A DNA stretch of 64,000 nt from Ascarosepion bandense (lineage: Eukaryota; Mollusca; Cephalopoda; Sepiida; Sepiidae), in assembly GCA_037127315.1 (NCBI GenBank), contig JBBBDQ010001157.1, positions 158,501-222,500 of the forward strand. Reading direction: 5' to 3'. The translations under genes were made by a program, and so were the position numbers. The notes below the pieces were generated by a model. That model was not told the origin of the DNA. It made no database searches and was given only the letters and a program-made list of their open reading frames with translations. This document shows positions 21,376 to 32,821 of this stretch, one piece after another. Position 1 is the first letter of the stretch; every line of letters starts with the position of its first letter.

Positions 21376-21980
21376 TGCAAAGAAACTGTGTGCGTTGAAC
21401 ATTTGATTCAAAGTATGAATATGGAACTTGATCTACCGAAGTCGATAGTCTATGTAAGCGCCAGCGAGAATTTTAGGGTATCAGAAAGTGTGCCCTTAAT
21501 ATTGACGGAAAAAGCGATTTCAGTTTTTGGAACTGTGTTGTGGAGTTAAGACCTTCCGGAAGAGCACGTTATTCCGGAGACAAAATTTGCTTAAATATTT
21601 TGGAAAGATTCACGGTCACTGACCCTAGGCATATTTTCAAAGTTCATTTCTCAGTAAAGCTCGCCCTGGAATGCAAGTTTTTTGTTGCTTCTGGACTTCA
21701 TACCGTGTGTCCAGATTGCTAATTTAATCAAATATTCTGCAACACTAAGCATAAAGAAAACTATTTGAAGAAAGAAACCAGGACGTTTGTACAACTATAA
21801 CATCTTGCTGAATGACACGGTCAATTCATACGGGGTGCGATGGATAAACTTTCGCCATTTAATATTTTTAATTTCGCGCAAGTGCATTGTTTTCTTTTTT
21901 TATTTTGCCGACTGCACAGTATAGTAGGGTACAGTTTTTAAGACAAAAAGCACCATGACGCAATTCATTCTGCTGGAAAT
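21376..21980. other. No gene recognised
   Basis: Two frames of 60-73 residues have no recognisable motif. This lies where the middle of a mariner transposase might be expected, but I cannot match it. Confidence 0.3.
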
Positions 21981-21984
21981 TTGG

Positions 21985-22545
21985 AAACGGCATGTTGTAC
22001 TGTTTGGCAATCGCGTCGGAAGCTACAATACGAATATTTTCTGAGGACAGTGCAGAGGATTTGGAAAGAGTTCGATGATGTATCCAATCAACATCGTGGT
22101 GTTTGGAGTGATCACTAGTGACGGCGACGTTATACAACAGTTCATCTTCACACAGAGCCTCGGATTCAACACGTACACCTACATCAAGTGCCTTGAGGAG
22201 GTAATGCAGCTCTAGGTCAAGAAGATTGCTGCTTGAAAACCATATGTCTGGTAACGGAACTCTGCACCATACCACACAATCAGGAGAACCCAGTCATGGC
22301 TGTCAGACAATTCTGCGACCACGTCACCTCTTACATCTGGGCATCTAACTGTCCCACCCTTGATTGTGGGGCGCAGTTGAGCGAAAGGCCAACATATATA
22401 CTTATAACACTAAAGATGAACTGAAGGCAATGATTATGGCATCAATCAACAAGTTAAGAAAGGAGACTGTCCAGAAGATTTGCAGGAGATTATGAAGTCA
22501 TCTGGAGGCTGTGGTTGGTGATTTTCTTGAATAAATTTACTCTTT
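21985..22545 (+). pseudogene. Mariner-family transposase catalytic-domain remnant
   Basis: Frame-shifted plus-strand pieces read VFGVITSDGDVIQQFIF, YIKCLEEV, KPYVW.RNSAPYHTIRRTQSWLS, then YNTKDELKAMIMASINKLRKE-like and HLEAVVGDFLE. This is the order of a Tc1/mariner catalytic domain (VFGVVTSDGDVM ... WQQDSAPCHTSRRTQSWLS ... LDYYVWG). The second catalytic Asp (QDSAP) reads RNSAP here, so the copy is inactive. The 135-residue minus-strand frame over 21868-22275 is antisense to it. Confidence 0.65.
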
Positions 22546-22861
22546 GGTATTTCAAGATACATTTGTGTAATTTTGGTAAATATATCTGTTAAAATAAGTT
22601 TTACTTTCATTTTTGTTTAATTTAGACGACAATTTATGCATATCACTATGCACACAAATTCTTCTGAAAAATGTATTCACACTTCAAGAAAGGAAAATCT
22701 TGTATAAATATACACGCGCGGATATACATAATCAGTATTAATGGCAAAGTAAACGAGCTTACTAACCATCATTACATGCCGATGTATTCAATGATATGTA
22801 CTAGGATGAGGAATGTTCATTATTTATACTATTGATATTCCGACTATTCTTTTTATCTTTG

Positions 22862-23500
22862 TTGTTGTTATTACAATGTTTCGGGTGTTGCGCCCTCAGG
22901 ATTTTCAAAGGTATATATCGATCTGGTTAACCTACAGGGAAGTCTTAATTGAGCCTTTTATTTAATCTACGGGGGTAGATTGTTCTCGTTCTACTGCTCA
23001 TGTCTGTAGATATCGTCTGGTTCTTTTTTTAGTACTATTCAGTTAAATGATGCTGAGGATACCATAGACTGAGCACATGACTAAAGACGAGGTGTTGGAG
23101 AAGATGGAAACTAGGAGGAAACTCATAATTAACATAAAAGTGACAGATGAGGTTTCTGGGACATGTAATGAGAAAGGAGGGCATAGAGAATTTAATACAC
23201 CCAGGATGGATAGAGGGAAAGAGAAACAGGAGAAAGCAGCGCGAGACCTACTTAGTAGGCCTGAACAAAGATGATAGAGCGGGATTTGGGAGAGATACCA
23301 AGAGAAAGAATATTGAGAGCGACAAGAGACAGGGCCAAGTGGATGTCCATGATCTCCTACGTCTTGAAGATGAAGAAGGAGAAGATTCAGTTATTGCATG
23401 TTCGTTTCCTTGCAGGTTATGCAGATCGATATACACTTGAGAAAGGCCGGAGGGTACAACGACCGAAACGTTGTGATAACAACAACAAAGATAAGAACAA
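22862..23500 (+). pseudogene. RTE-type LINE C-terminus with AAC-rich tail
   Basis: Plus strand 23040-23390 reads AEDTID.AHD-like, TKDEVLEKMETRRKLI, FLGHVMRKEGIENLIHPGWI, EGKRNRRKQRETYLVGLN and ATRDRAKWMSMI across two frames. This is the conserved tail of RTE-like endonuclease-reverse transcriptases. After it, at 23440-23495, comes CGAAACGTTGTGATAACAAC. An inverted copy of that end (GTTGTTATTACAATGTTTCG) sits at 22864-22883, so the fragment is bracketed by inverted ends. Confidence 0.7.
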
Positions 23501-23521
23501 TAGTTCGAATATGAATAGTTG

Positions 23522-23660
23522 ATTTACTAAGCGCCACTTAGATGTGGCACAAGGCCCAAATTTTGACGTAACCAGTAAGTATCGAAATCATTACTCAGCT
23601 GTCATGATTCTAGCGAGACAAGCAGGCTAACCATTACACCACACCGAAGCCCCCAGTTAG
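23522..23660 (-). mobile_element. SINE family 2, single copy
   Basis: On the minus strand it reads GTGTGGTGTAATGGTTAGCC (A box), CTGCTTGTCTCGCTAGA, GAGTAATGATTTCGATACTT (weak B box), then TTGTGCCACATCTAAG and TTAGTAAAT. The same order occurs in the 39466-39587 unit of the tandem array. It is a tRNA-derived Pol III retroposon. Confidence 0.7.
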
Positions 23661-24274
23661 AATATGAATAGTGTAAGTACCGTGTTTCCAAAATGTTCGT
23701 TCGATTTTTATTTTATCTTTTGAAAAAACGAATAAATTTTTTCTGTTATCAAATACTTTTTACCAATCGAAATGAGTATATGAGAAATAAAAATATACTT
23801 TTTCATACTTCAGGAATGACCATTGCAGAGACAAAATGTGTGACTCGCTATAGGTCAATGTATTAGTCTTCGCATGTCCCTAAAATGGATATAACAATTA
23901 ATGACCTAGCTGCGGAAATACATAATTTATTTACATAGTCTTTTCTTTCTTTTATATGTTAGTAGCTTTCCACTAAAATCAAAACTAGTGAAGGTAGAGT
24001 ACAGGTGGTTTAATCGGAATAATGCGTTTTGCGACAGCGAAAACTAGATGCAGGTATTAATTACTAAAATGTGGAATGTATAGAAATTCGTGTAAGGTGA
24101 TGTTATACCAAGATTGGCTAGCAAGATTATGAAGACAACCATTACAAATCGGAAAGAACTCGATATAACAAGTACATTAAAACATACTTAGTAGCAGCTG
24201 CTATGAACTGAATTAAACGGCAGTCACCGACTTCATTTGTGAGTATTGATCAAATACACTGCTCACATACATAT

Positions 24275-24281
<7 letters not shown>
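23661..24281. other. No gene recognised
   Basis: AT-rich DNA without motifs or repeats that I can place. Confidence 0.4.
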
Positions 24282-24326
<45 letters not shown>

Positions 24327-24407
24327 CTTGGGCGTGTGTGCGTGGGTGTGTGTCTCGCCATTCTAATTGTATGTATGTGTGCGTATCCATGTAGCTTATG
24401 CATCCAC

Positions 24408-24453
<46 letters not shown>
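24282..24453. repeat. Two (TA)n tracts with a GT-rich spacer
   Basis: TA tracts at 24282-24322 and 24411-24453 enclose a GTGTGCGTGGGTGTG-rich spacer. The frames across them are artefacts. Confidence 0.9.
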
Positions 24454-24457
<4 letters not shown>

Positions 24458-24692
24458 AGTTATGATAGTAAAGATTTAAAGTTCAGCAGCCATAAAAATT
24501 ATCCAACACCCCTAAAGTGATATTTCATTTATTATTTCTCGTTGAGAAAGGACACAGGTGTGTCCGAAATTTCCGATTGTTAACAATTCTTCTCTTCATG
24601 TTTCTATTTGGTCAAAAGGCCGACTAAATATTATCCGTTTTATTATCAAATTTTTTGTTGTTTTTTGTTATCTCTCGAATTTATTTCATCAG

Positions 24693-24708
24693 CCACACAC
24701 ACACACAC

Positions 24709-24759
<51 letters not shown>

Positions 24760-24794
24760 TTTTTACCTGTTTCGCTCATTATATATTGAAAAAG

Positions 24795-24847
<53 letters not shown>
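24693..24847. repeat. (CA)n and (TA)n microsatellites
   Basis: CA from 24693 to 24757 and TA from 24798 to 24847, separated by a 40-base unique spacer. Confidence 0.95.
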
Positions 24848-24850
<3 letters not shown>

Positions 24851-24989
24851 CGCAAGGACAAAATCTATATTGGCAAGAAAAGTGTGATTTACGTTAAGCG
24901 TCTGAACGCTTGATTAAGAAAAATTCCAACTGCATTGTTAGAGATTAAACATTAAATAATTTCAATTGAAAATAGTCTGGCACAGACAA

Positions 24990-25097
<108 letters not shown>

Positions 25098-25594
25098 TGA
25101 GAAAAGAGAAGACTATGAGACAATGTTCAGTACTAATACTTAAAACCGTGCTGGATTCTCCATAGTGATTATAATCACCCGATTTCTTTGTATGTTTGTG
25201 TGTAACATAGCAAAAGTGGCACATCGTACGAGAATTTTTTGTGGTCAGCACTGTTGAAATGTTCACAGTGAAGAATAAAACCATTTTCTTTCAAGTTTGC
25301 AACTTAATCCTAATAGTATGACTGTTTACACTCATTCTCACAACAACAATAAAAATCTGATTTTTGTATGTTTGTTTGTCAGGGAAGCGAAAAAATGCCG
25401 CATTTTAAAAAAATAATACATATAAAATAATGTTACCTTTATTTTGTAAAAAAACATTTTAGTACATATCTTGAAATAGAAATAAACACTTTCATATCAC
25501 GGTTAAATTAGTTGATGCAAAATTTATATTCATATAAATGATGTTATAAATGAATATAACACATCACACAATAAATTCCGGGCCTAACTAATAA

Positions 25595-26545
25595 AAGTTT
25601 TAGACAAAATTCGACTTTATTCATCAACATAGTATCCTTTTAAAGTGATGCCTCTATAATAATTTGATGCCCTTTTTGTAGAACGATTTGACTTGGCCTC
25701 AAGATACCTCTCAGTTTCCGATATAACTTTTTCATTGTAGCCACATCTCTTTCTTTGGAGCATTCTTTTGAGGTTTGAAAACAGCCAGTAGTCGCTGGGG
25801 GCCTGATGTAGAGAATAGGGTAGATGCAGAAGTAATTCGGAGTGAAATTCATGTAGTTTTGCCACCGTTGCGCTTGACTTGTGGCACGATGCGTTGTCTT
25901 GGTGAAAGATCACTTTTATTCTTTCATTTGTGGCCGTTTTTTGGCGATTTCTTCCTACAAACGTACCAAAAATGCAATATATTATTCGCTATTTATGATT
26001 CTTCCTTTCACAAGGTAATCGATGAACAAAATACCTTTGAGCATCCCAAAATACGGGGGCCAAAACCTTGCCTGCTGATATTTGCGTCTTTGGTCGCTTT
26101 GAACGGCTTTCACTTGCTGCTGTTCACTCAGCTGTCTGCCGGTTTGATTCCAGAGTGAAGTGGTGGATCCATGTTTCATCCGTTGTCACATATTTACGCA
26201 AAACTAATTCCTGTTGCGTTGAAACAGTTTCCAACAACGCTCTGAATCGTATATGCGTTGTTGTTTTTGATCGAATATGAGCAAACGTGTCATCTACTTT
26301 GAACACAGCTTTCTCATTGACAAGTGTTCATGCAAAATGGTGAATACACTAACTTCTGTTATGTTCAAAGTCAGAATACCACCTCTTAACCGTTGTTTCC
26401 GACAGAGCAGAGTTCGAATAGTCAAACCATTTCTTTGCTTGAACGGTATTTTTTCCTACCAGAAAGCAATGCTTTATCAACACAGGAAATTCAGATTTTT
26501 CCATTGTTTTGAAAATTTGCAACACTAGCTTCACTTAAATAATTG
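25595..26545 (-). pseudogene. Mariner transposase (DD34D type), frameshifted
   Basis: Near full-length transposase on the minus strand, split over frames. Starting near 26500: MEKSEFPVLIKHCFLVGKN (HTH 1), ALSETTVKRWYSDFEHNR, then LRKYVTTDETWIHHFTLESN (first catalytic Asp, about 26180), FWPPYFGMLKGILFIDYL, FHQDNASCHKSSATVAKL (second Asp, about 25900), APSDYWLFSNLKRML (third Asp, about 25790) and ITLKGYYVDE at the C-terminus. There are 34 residues between the second and third Asp, the mariner DD34D spacing. All three catalytic residues survive but frameshifts kill it. Terminal repeats were not clearly recognised. Confidence 0.85.
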
Positions 26546-26995
26546 TAATTTGTAAACTAATAATCCAATTGGACCCACATTTTGCCAAGGGCCATTTAAA
26601 GGTTAGTACTTCATAAAAAATCTGTATATCATGCCCGATACTTGTAAAAGATACTTAATCATTTAATATAGCAAGAAATACATCTTATGAAATCCTTATA
26701 ACACATATTAAGATTTTAATGTAGAAATAAACACTTTTATATCATGGTTAACATCATCTTATTCAAAATGTATGAATCTTTTCATATCTTTTCGTTTTCA
26801 CTCATAGAAATTTCCACAAAAAATTCAAGATATATATTTTATCTATTTTCAAACATCACTTAATACTACGTTGTTTGGAGATCAGGATAAGTATAAAATA
26901 GACTTATAAATAGAATTATAGATTATTATATCATCTTTAGAAAATGTTAGAGTAGAATAGGCGGTTATATTTAACTATTTCGGCGGGAAAAAGGG
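26546..26995. other. No gene recognised
   Basis: AT-rich sequence. The words AAATAAACACTTTTATATCA occur here and, slightly changed, near 25480 left of the mariner copy, hinting at a small duplicated segment around it. Confidence 0.35.
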
Positions 26996-26999
26996 TGGG

Positions 27000-28210
27000 A
27001 TCTTCATGCCGATCTAGTCCTTCACCTTCGTGTGCCGTATCCCTTCAGGACGTAGGGGACTATGGACGTTCACTTGGCCCTGTCTTTTGTCGCTTTCAAT
27101 ATTTTTCTTCTTGGTATCTTTCCTAAACCCCGCTCTTCCATCCACTTGCTCAGGTCTGTCTGCTTTCCTTGATTTCTCTTTCCTTCTATCCGTCCTGTGA
27201 GTATTAGATTCTCTAGGCCCTACTTCCTCATTACGTGTCCCAGTAGCTTCAGCTATCGCTTCCTAATGTTAAGTATGAGTTTTCTTCTCGTTTGCAAACT
27301 TTCCAACACCTCATCGTTGCTCATGTGCTCAGTCTATAGTATCTTTAGAATCCTTCTGTAGAACCATATTCCTGCTACCTCAAGCTTCTCCTTCATCCTT
27401 GAGGAGATCGTTCAATATTTACTGTCATACAGAATGACAGATATCACATAGCAGTCCAGCACTCTTTTCTTTGTTTCCAATGAGATTTTTCTGTTTCTCA
27501 GTACTCTGGTTAGCTTTTAAAATGCGTCTTTGGTCATACCAATGTGTCTTCGGATCTCAGAGTCGCACTTTCCATTCTCTGTCAGAACGTTTCCCAGGTA
27601 TTTAAATTTCTTTATTGTTTTATTTTAGTTTCTCAAACCTGTAGTTTTGACGACTATACATTCAGTTTTTTTTAAGTTTATACTTAGTCTTTTCTTCTCA
27701 CTTTCTCTTGCTACTTTCTTTAGGAGGTCATGCATTTTCCTTTCATTGTTTGCTATGAGCAGTGTCGTCCACGTATCTTACATTGCTGGGTGACGAGTTC
27801 TTGCAAAGACTCTATCTTTCTCAGAATTGTTTCACTATATAAGTTGAATAAATTCGGTGAGAAAACACGTCCTTGTCGCACGCCCTTTCTGTTTTTGTAT
27901 ACCTGCTGAATTCATTTCCTTTCCCTACGCAAGATCTTTGCTGCCAATATATGTTCTTGATTATCTTAATGTCTTTTCCAAAAAAGTCGAGGTTGCCGAG
28001 CATCTCCAACAAGTCTTTGTGGCGTACTTTGTCAAATGCCTTTGCGTAGTTTATAAAGTACAGATAAAGATTCTTCTGAATTTGTATTGCTCTTTCAGAT
28101 AGCATTCTGAGCATGAATATCGCATTCCTCGTTTCGGTAATTTTTGTTATTGTCTGGTCAAAGAGATATAACGTGAGTCTTCTTGTTAAACATGTTGTAA
28201 CATATCCAAT
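27000..28210 (-). pseudogene. RTE-type LINE, reverse transcriptase to C-terminus
   Basis: Minus-strand frames give AIQIQKNLYLYFINYAKAFD, KVRHKDLLEMLGNLDFFGKD (28010-28080), IKIIKNIYWQQRSCVGKGNE, and, after frameshifts, a LADDTAHSKQ-like region replaced by stops, and the conserved tail toward 27050 (antisense of GTCCCTACGTCCTGAAGGG). The F-DY-KAFDKV-H box is RT motif A of RTE/BovB-type LINEs. It corresponds to the upstream part of the same type of tail seen at 22862-23500 and is non-functional. Confidence 0.75.
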
Positions 28211-28459
28211 GTGATTATTTACGAATTTGCATTGATCAGGAATATAATTCCTTAAAGGACGTCTATATTCGTAAATACTATTGGTTCTCTGTAATTTAGA
28301 ACTTGTAGGTAAATTATTATTTTTGCCAATGAAGTTGGCGGTTTTAAAATTTTGTAATAGATAATTAATTCAATTTTCTTGTTTTTGTCTACAAAAATGT
28401 ATACAATTCTCAGTTATAATCCGAGGAAAGGAACAGTAATATTTAAAAAAAAAGACAAG
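28211..28459. other. No feature recognised
   Basis: AT-rich spacer between a LINE and the PLE-derived palindrome. Confidence 0.4.
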
Positions 28460-28580
28460 AAGAAAACTATGTTTTCGCCTACGTGTTTCGTCTAATGACG
28501 GAATTTATCAAGGCAAAGTAATGATAAAGTTCGTCAGTAGACGAAACGCGTAGGCGAAAATATAGTTTTCGTGTTTTCTT
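28460..28580. mobile_element. PLE-end palindrome with two hammerhead-like cores
   Basis: Two arms of about 50 bases face each other across about 10 bases: left AACTATGTTTTCGCCTACGT, right ACGCGTAGGCGAAAATATAG. On each strand leading outward, a TGATAA word, a GTC/GAC hairpin, GAAAC, and GTAGGCG follow. TTTGCC before the core can pair with GGCGAAA after GTA, which would be hammerhead stem I. The right end runs into a TA microsatellite. It is the same family as 12731-13172 with almost no spacer. Confidence 0.65.
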
Positions 28581-28586
<6 letters not shown>

Positions 28587-28633
<47 letters not shown>

Positions 28634-28777
28634 CGAATATACACCCTTGTACAAATTAAAAAGTCATTTAATATGAAGTAATTAGGATAAATTAAATTTT
28701 GTGTCAACTGATACTTATATTTCTGAAAACTCCTTGGAGAAAATTTATGCATTATTTTCCCCCGTTAGTTGATATTG

Positions 28778-28834
<57 letters not shown>
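28587..28834. repeat. Two (TA)n tracts
   Basis: TA at 28587-28630 and 28780-28834, separated by unique sequence. Confidence 0.95.
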
Positions 28835-28837
<3 letters not shown>

Positions 28838-28859
28838 TGTAACTAAGTTGTTGAACTCG

Positions 28860-29060
28860 TAGGTTTATTAACCTTTTGTTCATGCATTTACTTTTATAAA
28901 GAGTGCTCCGTACAAATGTAGAGCGTTGTATTGGCTAAACTGGCTTTTCAACTAGATAATTCTCATTTCTAAAAAATCACCTGAGGATGAAGCCAACAAC
29001 ATAATTGACTGGCTTCGAAACATGAAAATTTTTGTGTAGTGATACTATGAATTTATAAAA
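28860..29060 (+). mobile_element. PLE terminal-repeat-like fragment
   Basis: Contains CTGAGGA, then GAAGCC ... GGCTTC (6-bp hairpin), then GAAAC at 28981-29022. It is the same CTGARGAT-hairpin-GAAA arrangement as in the PLE ends at 3090, 33767 and 34190. No coding sequence remains. Confidence 0.45.
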
Positions 29061-29094
29061 ACATTGTAACAACCATTACAATATATATATATCT

Positions 29095-29290
29095 TGGTTG
29101 TAATTGGAGTAGATAGATTTATCTATCGCCCGGTTCACACTCCACCCACGTCTATTGAACAGGTTAAGAGGCTCATCCCTTGTTCTCTGTTTAGGATGTG
29201 GTTTCCGGCTTTCTCTTTTCCAATCTTTTCACTATTACGTAACCCCCTGCACATCAGTGGCGTTACCGCCTTGCTCGGGGTGATACGATT

Positions 29291-29300
<10 letters not shown>
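29095..29300 (+). pseudogene. LINE 3' end fragment with poly-A
   Basis: The words CACATCAGTGGCGTTACCG, CTTGCTCGGGGTGATACGA and a poly-A run (29291-29306) match the 3' end CACCAGTGGCGTTCCTGTC, ATGCTTGGAGTGA at 58667-58700. It is followed by TA. This is a 5'-truncated copy of the same LINE family. Confidence 0.6.
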
Positions 29301-29322
<22 letters not shown>

Positions 29323-29329
29323 TATAAAA

Positions 29330-29790
29330 TTTTTTTTCTCGTCTGAATGCATCTGGCGCATTTGTAAATTTATCATTCGTCCGTGCATTGAATACTGTTG
29401 GCTTATCTGGTCAGGTGCTCCTGCTGTTCATCTCGGTCAAAGGAAGATCTGAAATGTAACTGGTTCCTATTATGCTGCTCGACTTCAATCCCTTTCTCAC
29501 TGATTGAATGTGGCTTCTCTCTGTCTTTTCTTCTGCTCTGTGCCCTACCCACATCAATTTACCCGTGCAACTAGATTGACAACTAGGTTCCACCCTTTAA
29601 CCGTCAAAACAGGCAAATCTAATCAGTTTCTTTCCTCGCATATCCCACCAGTGGCACCCCCTTCCCTATACTTGCTTCGCTGATAGCTCCAATCTCCAAA
29701 AGTTTAAATGCAACGTCAATTGCCATCTTTTATCTTCGGAATTCCTAACTCCCTTCTCTTATCCTTACTACAACACCTCGTTAAAATACT
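29330..29790 (+). pseudogene. Jockey/CR1-type LINE C-terminal remnant
   Basis: Reads FIIRPCIEYCWLIWSGAPAV, RLQSLSH.LNVASLCLF and FTRATRLTTRFHPLTV, then a long 3' tail. The -RPC-EYC--IWSGAP- box is the conserved segment after the RT thumb in this LINE group. Stops interrupt it. Confidence 0.65.
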
Positions 29791-30139
29791 TAGTCAGAAT
29801 ATTTACTGTTTCTGCATGGGAAATTTCTCCTGGTTTTCTCGGTAGTACAAAATTAAAGTATTTTTCATATTTTACTGGTGCTAACATTCTCAACAAAAGT
29901 CTTGTTAGTTTCTCGTTTTCCTAGTCGCTGCATTCTTCTTTGTAAATTTTTTCGTATCTTATAAAATAAGTAGAAAAGATAATGACATCATCTGATTTAT
30001 GCGTAAATTTAGCTATTGCATTTTCCATCGCATCGGGAGTAAAAGAAATTGAAGCCTTTTCTGTTTTCTTCTGAATTATTTCAATTAACTTTTGCTGTTG
30101 TTTTAGGAGTTCCAACAACTGCTGTTGCTTTTGCTGCAT
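29790..30139 (-). pseudogene. LTR-retrotransposon gag N-terminal remnant
   Basis: On the minus strand from 30139: a Gln-rich coiled start (MQQKQQQLLELLKQQQKLIE), then SISFTPDAMENAIAKFTHKS and ..IFSTYFIRYEKIYKEECSD, one stop, then LTRLLLRMLAPVKYEKYFNF and VLPRKPGEISHAETVNILT. The pattern PDA--N-IAEF-YDPD---F--W--RYEDIF ... LLRKLG---H--Y-NFILP fits gag of Gypsy-type elements. Protease and pol are missing to the left. Confidence 0.65.
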
Positions 30140-30340
30140 TTTTACTACTTAGGCTAATAATTCTTCCATATTTAGGAATATGTGTTTTTTTTATGCATCG
30201 GAAAGAAAAAATACACTAATGTTAATTTCTCTTAGTGTTAATATGCGCGCCGAAACAAAAAGGTATATTTCCTACTCTGTATAAATTTGTTTTCCTCGTC
30301 GCCACTGTTATAACTTGCTACTAACATTTATGATATTAAG
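30140..30340 (-). other. LTR-retrotransposon leader with candidate primer-binding site
   Basis: Upstream of the gag start on the minus strand the sequence reads TTATAACA followed by GTGGCGACGAGGA (about 30294-30314). An LTR ending in TAACA followed by TGGCGAC- is the usual LTR/primer-binding-site junction of Gypsy-type elements. The LTR would extend to the right, where the hAT-like element at 30341 interrupts it. Confidence 0.5.
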
Positions 30341-31926
30341 TATGTACCTCCGCTAAATCGCTGAAAAACAGCATAGTATGAACAAAAGGTCCCAAACTTA
30401 ATAAAAACGTACTTTATCCATCAAAATGTTTCTATTATTATTAAGAGGAAAGATCAAAGTATTTTTTAATTATAAAAAAAATCAATTAATCCCTTCTAAC
30501 ACGTTAGAAACTTTTGTAAAAATCTTGTTTTGATTTGAGTTAGCGGGTAATCAAATCGTTTCAATTGTTTACAATGGAAAACGTAAGATTACATAACTCA
30601 GTGTTTTTCTGGTGACAAAAACATTAATTTAAAAATTCTCGCAAAAATCAAATGTCGGATTTTAATGAAACTTTCAGGACTTATTCGTAAATGAATGCAA
30701 TTAATTTTGAAATTATTATTTAAAAAAATCTTGGTAAAAATATTTTTTGCATCTGTTACCCCCACCCACCACCACCACCACGTAAATTCATGAAATTTCA
30801 AAAAATTAAATTCTGTAGGAAAAAATGTTTTTATGAGTTAAACGCATGACTCATTGGGGAATGTAAATCATGTATTATCTTTAAAAAAATATTTCACTAT
30901 TTTTACCGAAAATCTGCCCCGAATAGTAAAATAAAAAATGCAATAAAACCATGACATTACTTAGATAAACTTTTAATTGCTTTAATAAATAATATAGATG
31001 TCAGACATTATAGTCTGAAAAAAGTTTTTTCAATTAATAATAAAATTTTGAAAGAATTGTTTTCATTTGTTTTTTTCAATTATAATAATTAATAAAGTTT
31101 TAAAAATATTTTAGAAATATTTGAAATTTTTGTTGACGTTAGACTAGCAGGTTAAATAGTGAAGACTATATTTAATAATCGAAAATTGAAAAGTTTAATT
31201 CAAATCATTTAGCCATCGTATTTGTAAAATAATTTTCAATTTTTTTTTGTGTGTTTGTATTTGAAGTTTTTTGTATAGTAATTTTTATGTGTAAATTAAA
31301 AGGTCTTTGTTTCAGGGTTACTTCTTTTTACCGGAAAAATTGTACAATTATGGCACTTGTGATCGCCATACGCTTATCTTATCTCGATCTGTCAACACAT
31401 TTCAATTACGGTGGATAGATTAGAAAGGTCAACTCTGTGTTTAAAAAATAGTTCTTTTCTAAATTTTATGCTATAAATAAGTATTACTTGTATAAATCAG
31501 ATTAATTTAACATTAACTTTGCTAATTTTCTAAAAACTATGTCTCAAATACTTTATTTTTGCCAGAATTTTAAAACCAAAAATTAACTTTAACTTTTGTC
31601 TACAAATCTGCCAATCGCTCAAAAATGGCCGAAAAATTGAAAAATTAAAAAAATCTCAAAATTTTAGATTTCAATAAATATAACTTCTGTTTTTAATTAC
31701 ACCAGAGTATGTTGAATTAAAAGAATAAAAAAAAAATTGAAAAAAAATTAGATTCCAATCAATATAATTTATGGTTGAAATATAACAGAGCATTTTGCTT
31801 ACTGAAAATAGTAAATTTAATCATTTAGCTTTCAATTAAAACTAAAATAAAATTTTTTAAGAAAACTTTTTTATTTTTAAAAATTCAATTTAAAATTTAG
31901 ATTTCGAAAATGAGTGGAGGCACCTA
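30341..31926 (+). mobile_element. 1586-bp hAT-like non-coding element with 8-bp duplication, copy B
   Basis: Left end TATGTACCTCCGCTAAAT; right end, on the opposite strand, TAGGTGCCTCCACTCAT, so the tips form an imperfect inverted repeat. The 8-bp direct duplication ATATTAAG flanks it exactly (30333-30340, 31927-31934). An 8-bp duplication with TAG-like tips suggests the hAT superfamily. No transposase is present, so it is non-autonomous. Related copies lie at 15376, 58288-60026 and 61955. The inside is about 75-80% AT by eye, with long shared stretches between copies. Confidence 0.75.
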
Positions 31927-31934
31927 ATATTAAG

Positions 31935-32306
31935 TGTCGACCCACTCCAACGGAACTTTAATCAGATTTCTCTCGGAACTCTGATATTGAGTACGTTACT
32001 TAAGGTGTCTTGCCTAGTTCATTCGTGTTACCGGGGGGTATTTTATTTAGTCCACAGCCCTTTTCCTCCTGTTCATTCTTATATATTATATTGTTTTCCT
32101 CTTTGATTCAAGTATTCAACACGCAACAGATGACCGTAACACATATTTTATCAACTCCTATATCCATTAAATACACGTTTCGTGTATTTTTAGAGCTTTT
32201 ATATTCAGTGTTAGACGGTTTTCACATTGCTTTATAACGGTAGGTTCGTACTTTTTTAAAACTTTGTATTTCATATTTGAAGTGAGAATTGTCAATATAT
32301 ATATAT
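31935..32306. other. Possible remainder of the interrupted LTR; no gene
   Basis: Right of the hAT-like copy the sequence may continue the LTR of the gag remnant, but I cannot find its other end. The 75-residue frame at 32010-32237 has no motif. Confidence 0.3.
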
Positions 32307-32448
32307 AAGAAAAAATAAGGCATACACGTTATTTCATGGTGAATCGGAAGAATAGGTATATTTCAGGCGAACCAATATCAGATTCCGTTTTTATTTTCCA
32401 AATACTTCCGATTCACCATGAAATAACGTGTCTGCCTTATTTTTTCTT
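32307..32448. repeat. Foldback: 44-base inverted arms, 54-base loop
   Basis: Arm 32307-32350 (AAAATAAGGCATACACGTTA, ATTTCATGGTGAATCGGAAG) is repeated inverted at 32405-32448 with one or two changes. RNA from either strand would form a long hairpin. No coding sequence. Confidence 0.85.
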
Positions 32449-32479
32449 ATATTTGCTCTATATGTAATTATATGCATAT

Positions 32480-32562
32480 ATGTTTAGGGCTCTCTTAGAG
32501 AGTTATCCTACCACTGTATGTACAGGATACTCCTTTGGATTTTTCTATACCCACACTGCATA

Positions 32563-32623
<61 letters not shown>

Positions 32624-32772
32624 TAATTACACCATACATATCGGACAAATACAGCATTAAATCATCTCTTGAACTTATACAAATATTAAAAACAGAAAAC
32701 CTGATAATGAAAGCATAGCATCACTTGATGTTGAAAATCTGTTCACTAGCTTTCCTCTTAGAGAAACCATTG

Positions 32773-32821
<49 letters not shown>

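Noticed and set aside
21868..22275. 135-residue minus-strand open frame
   Set aside because: It lies antisense to the frameshifted mariner catalytic domain read on the plus strand; no motif of its own.
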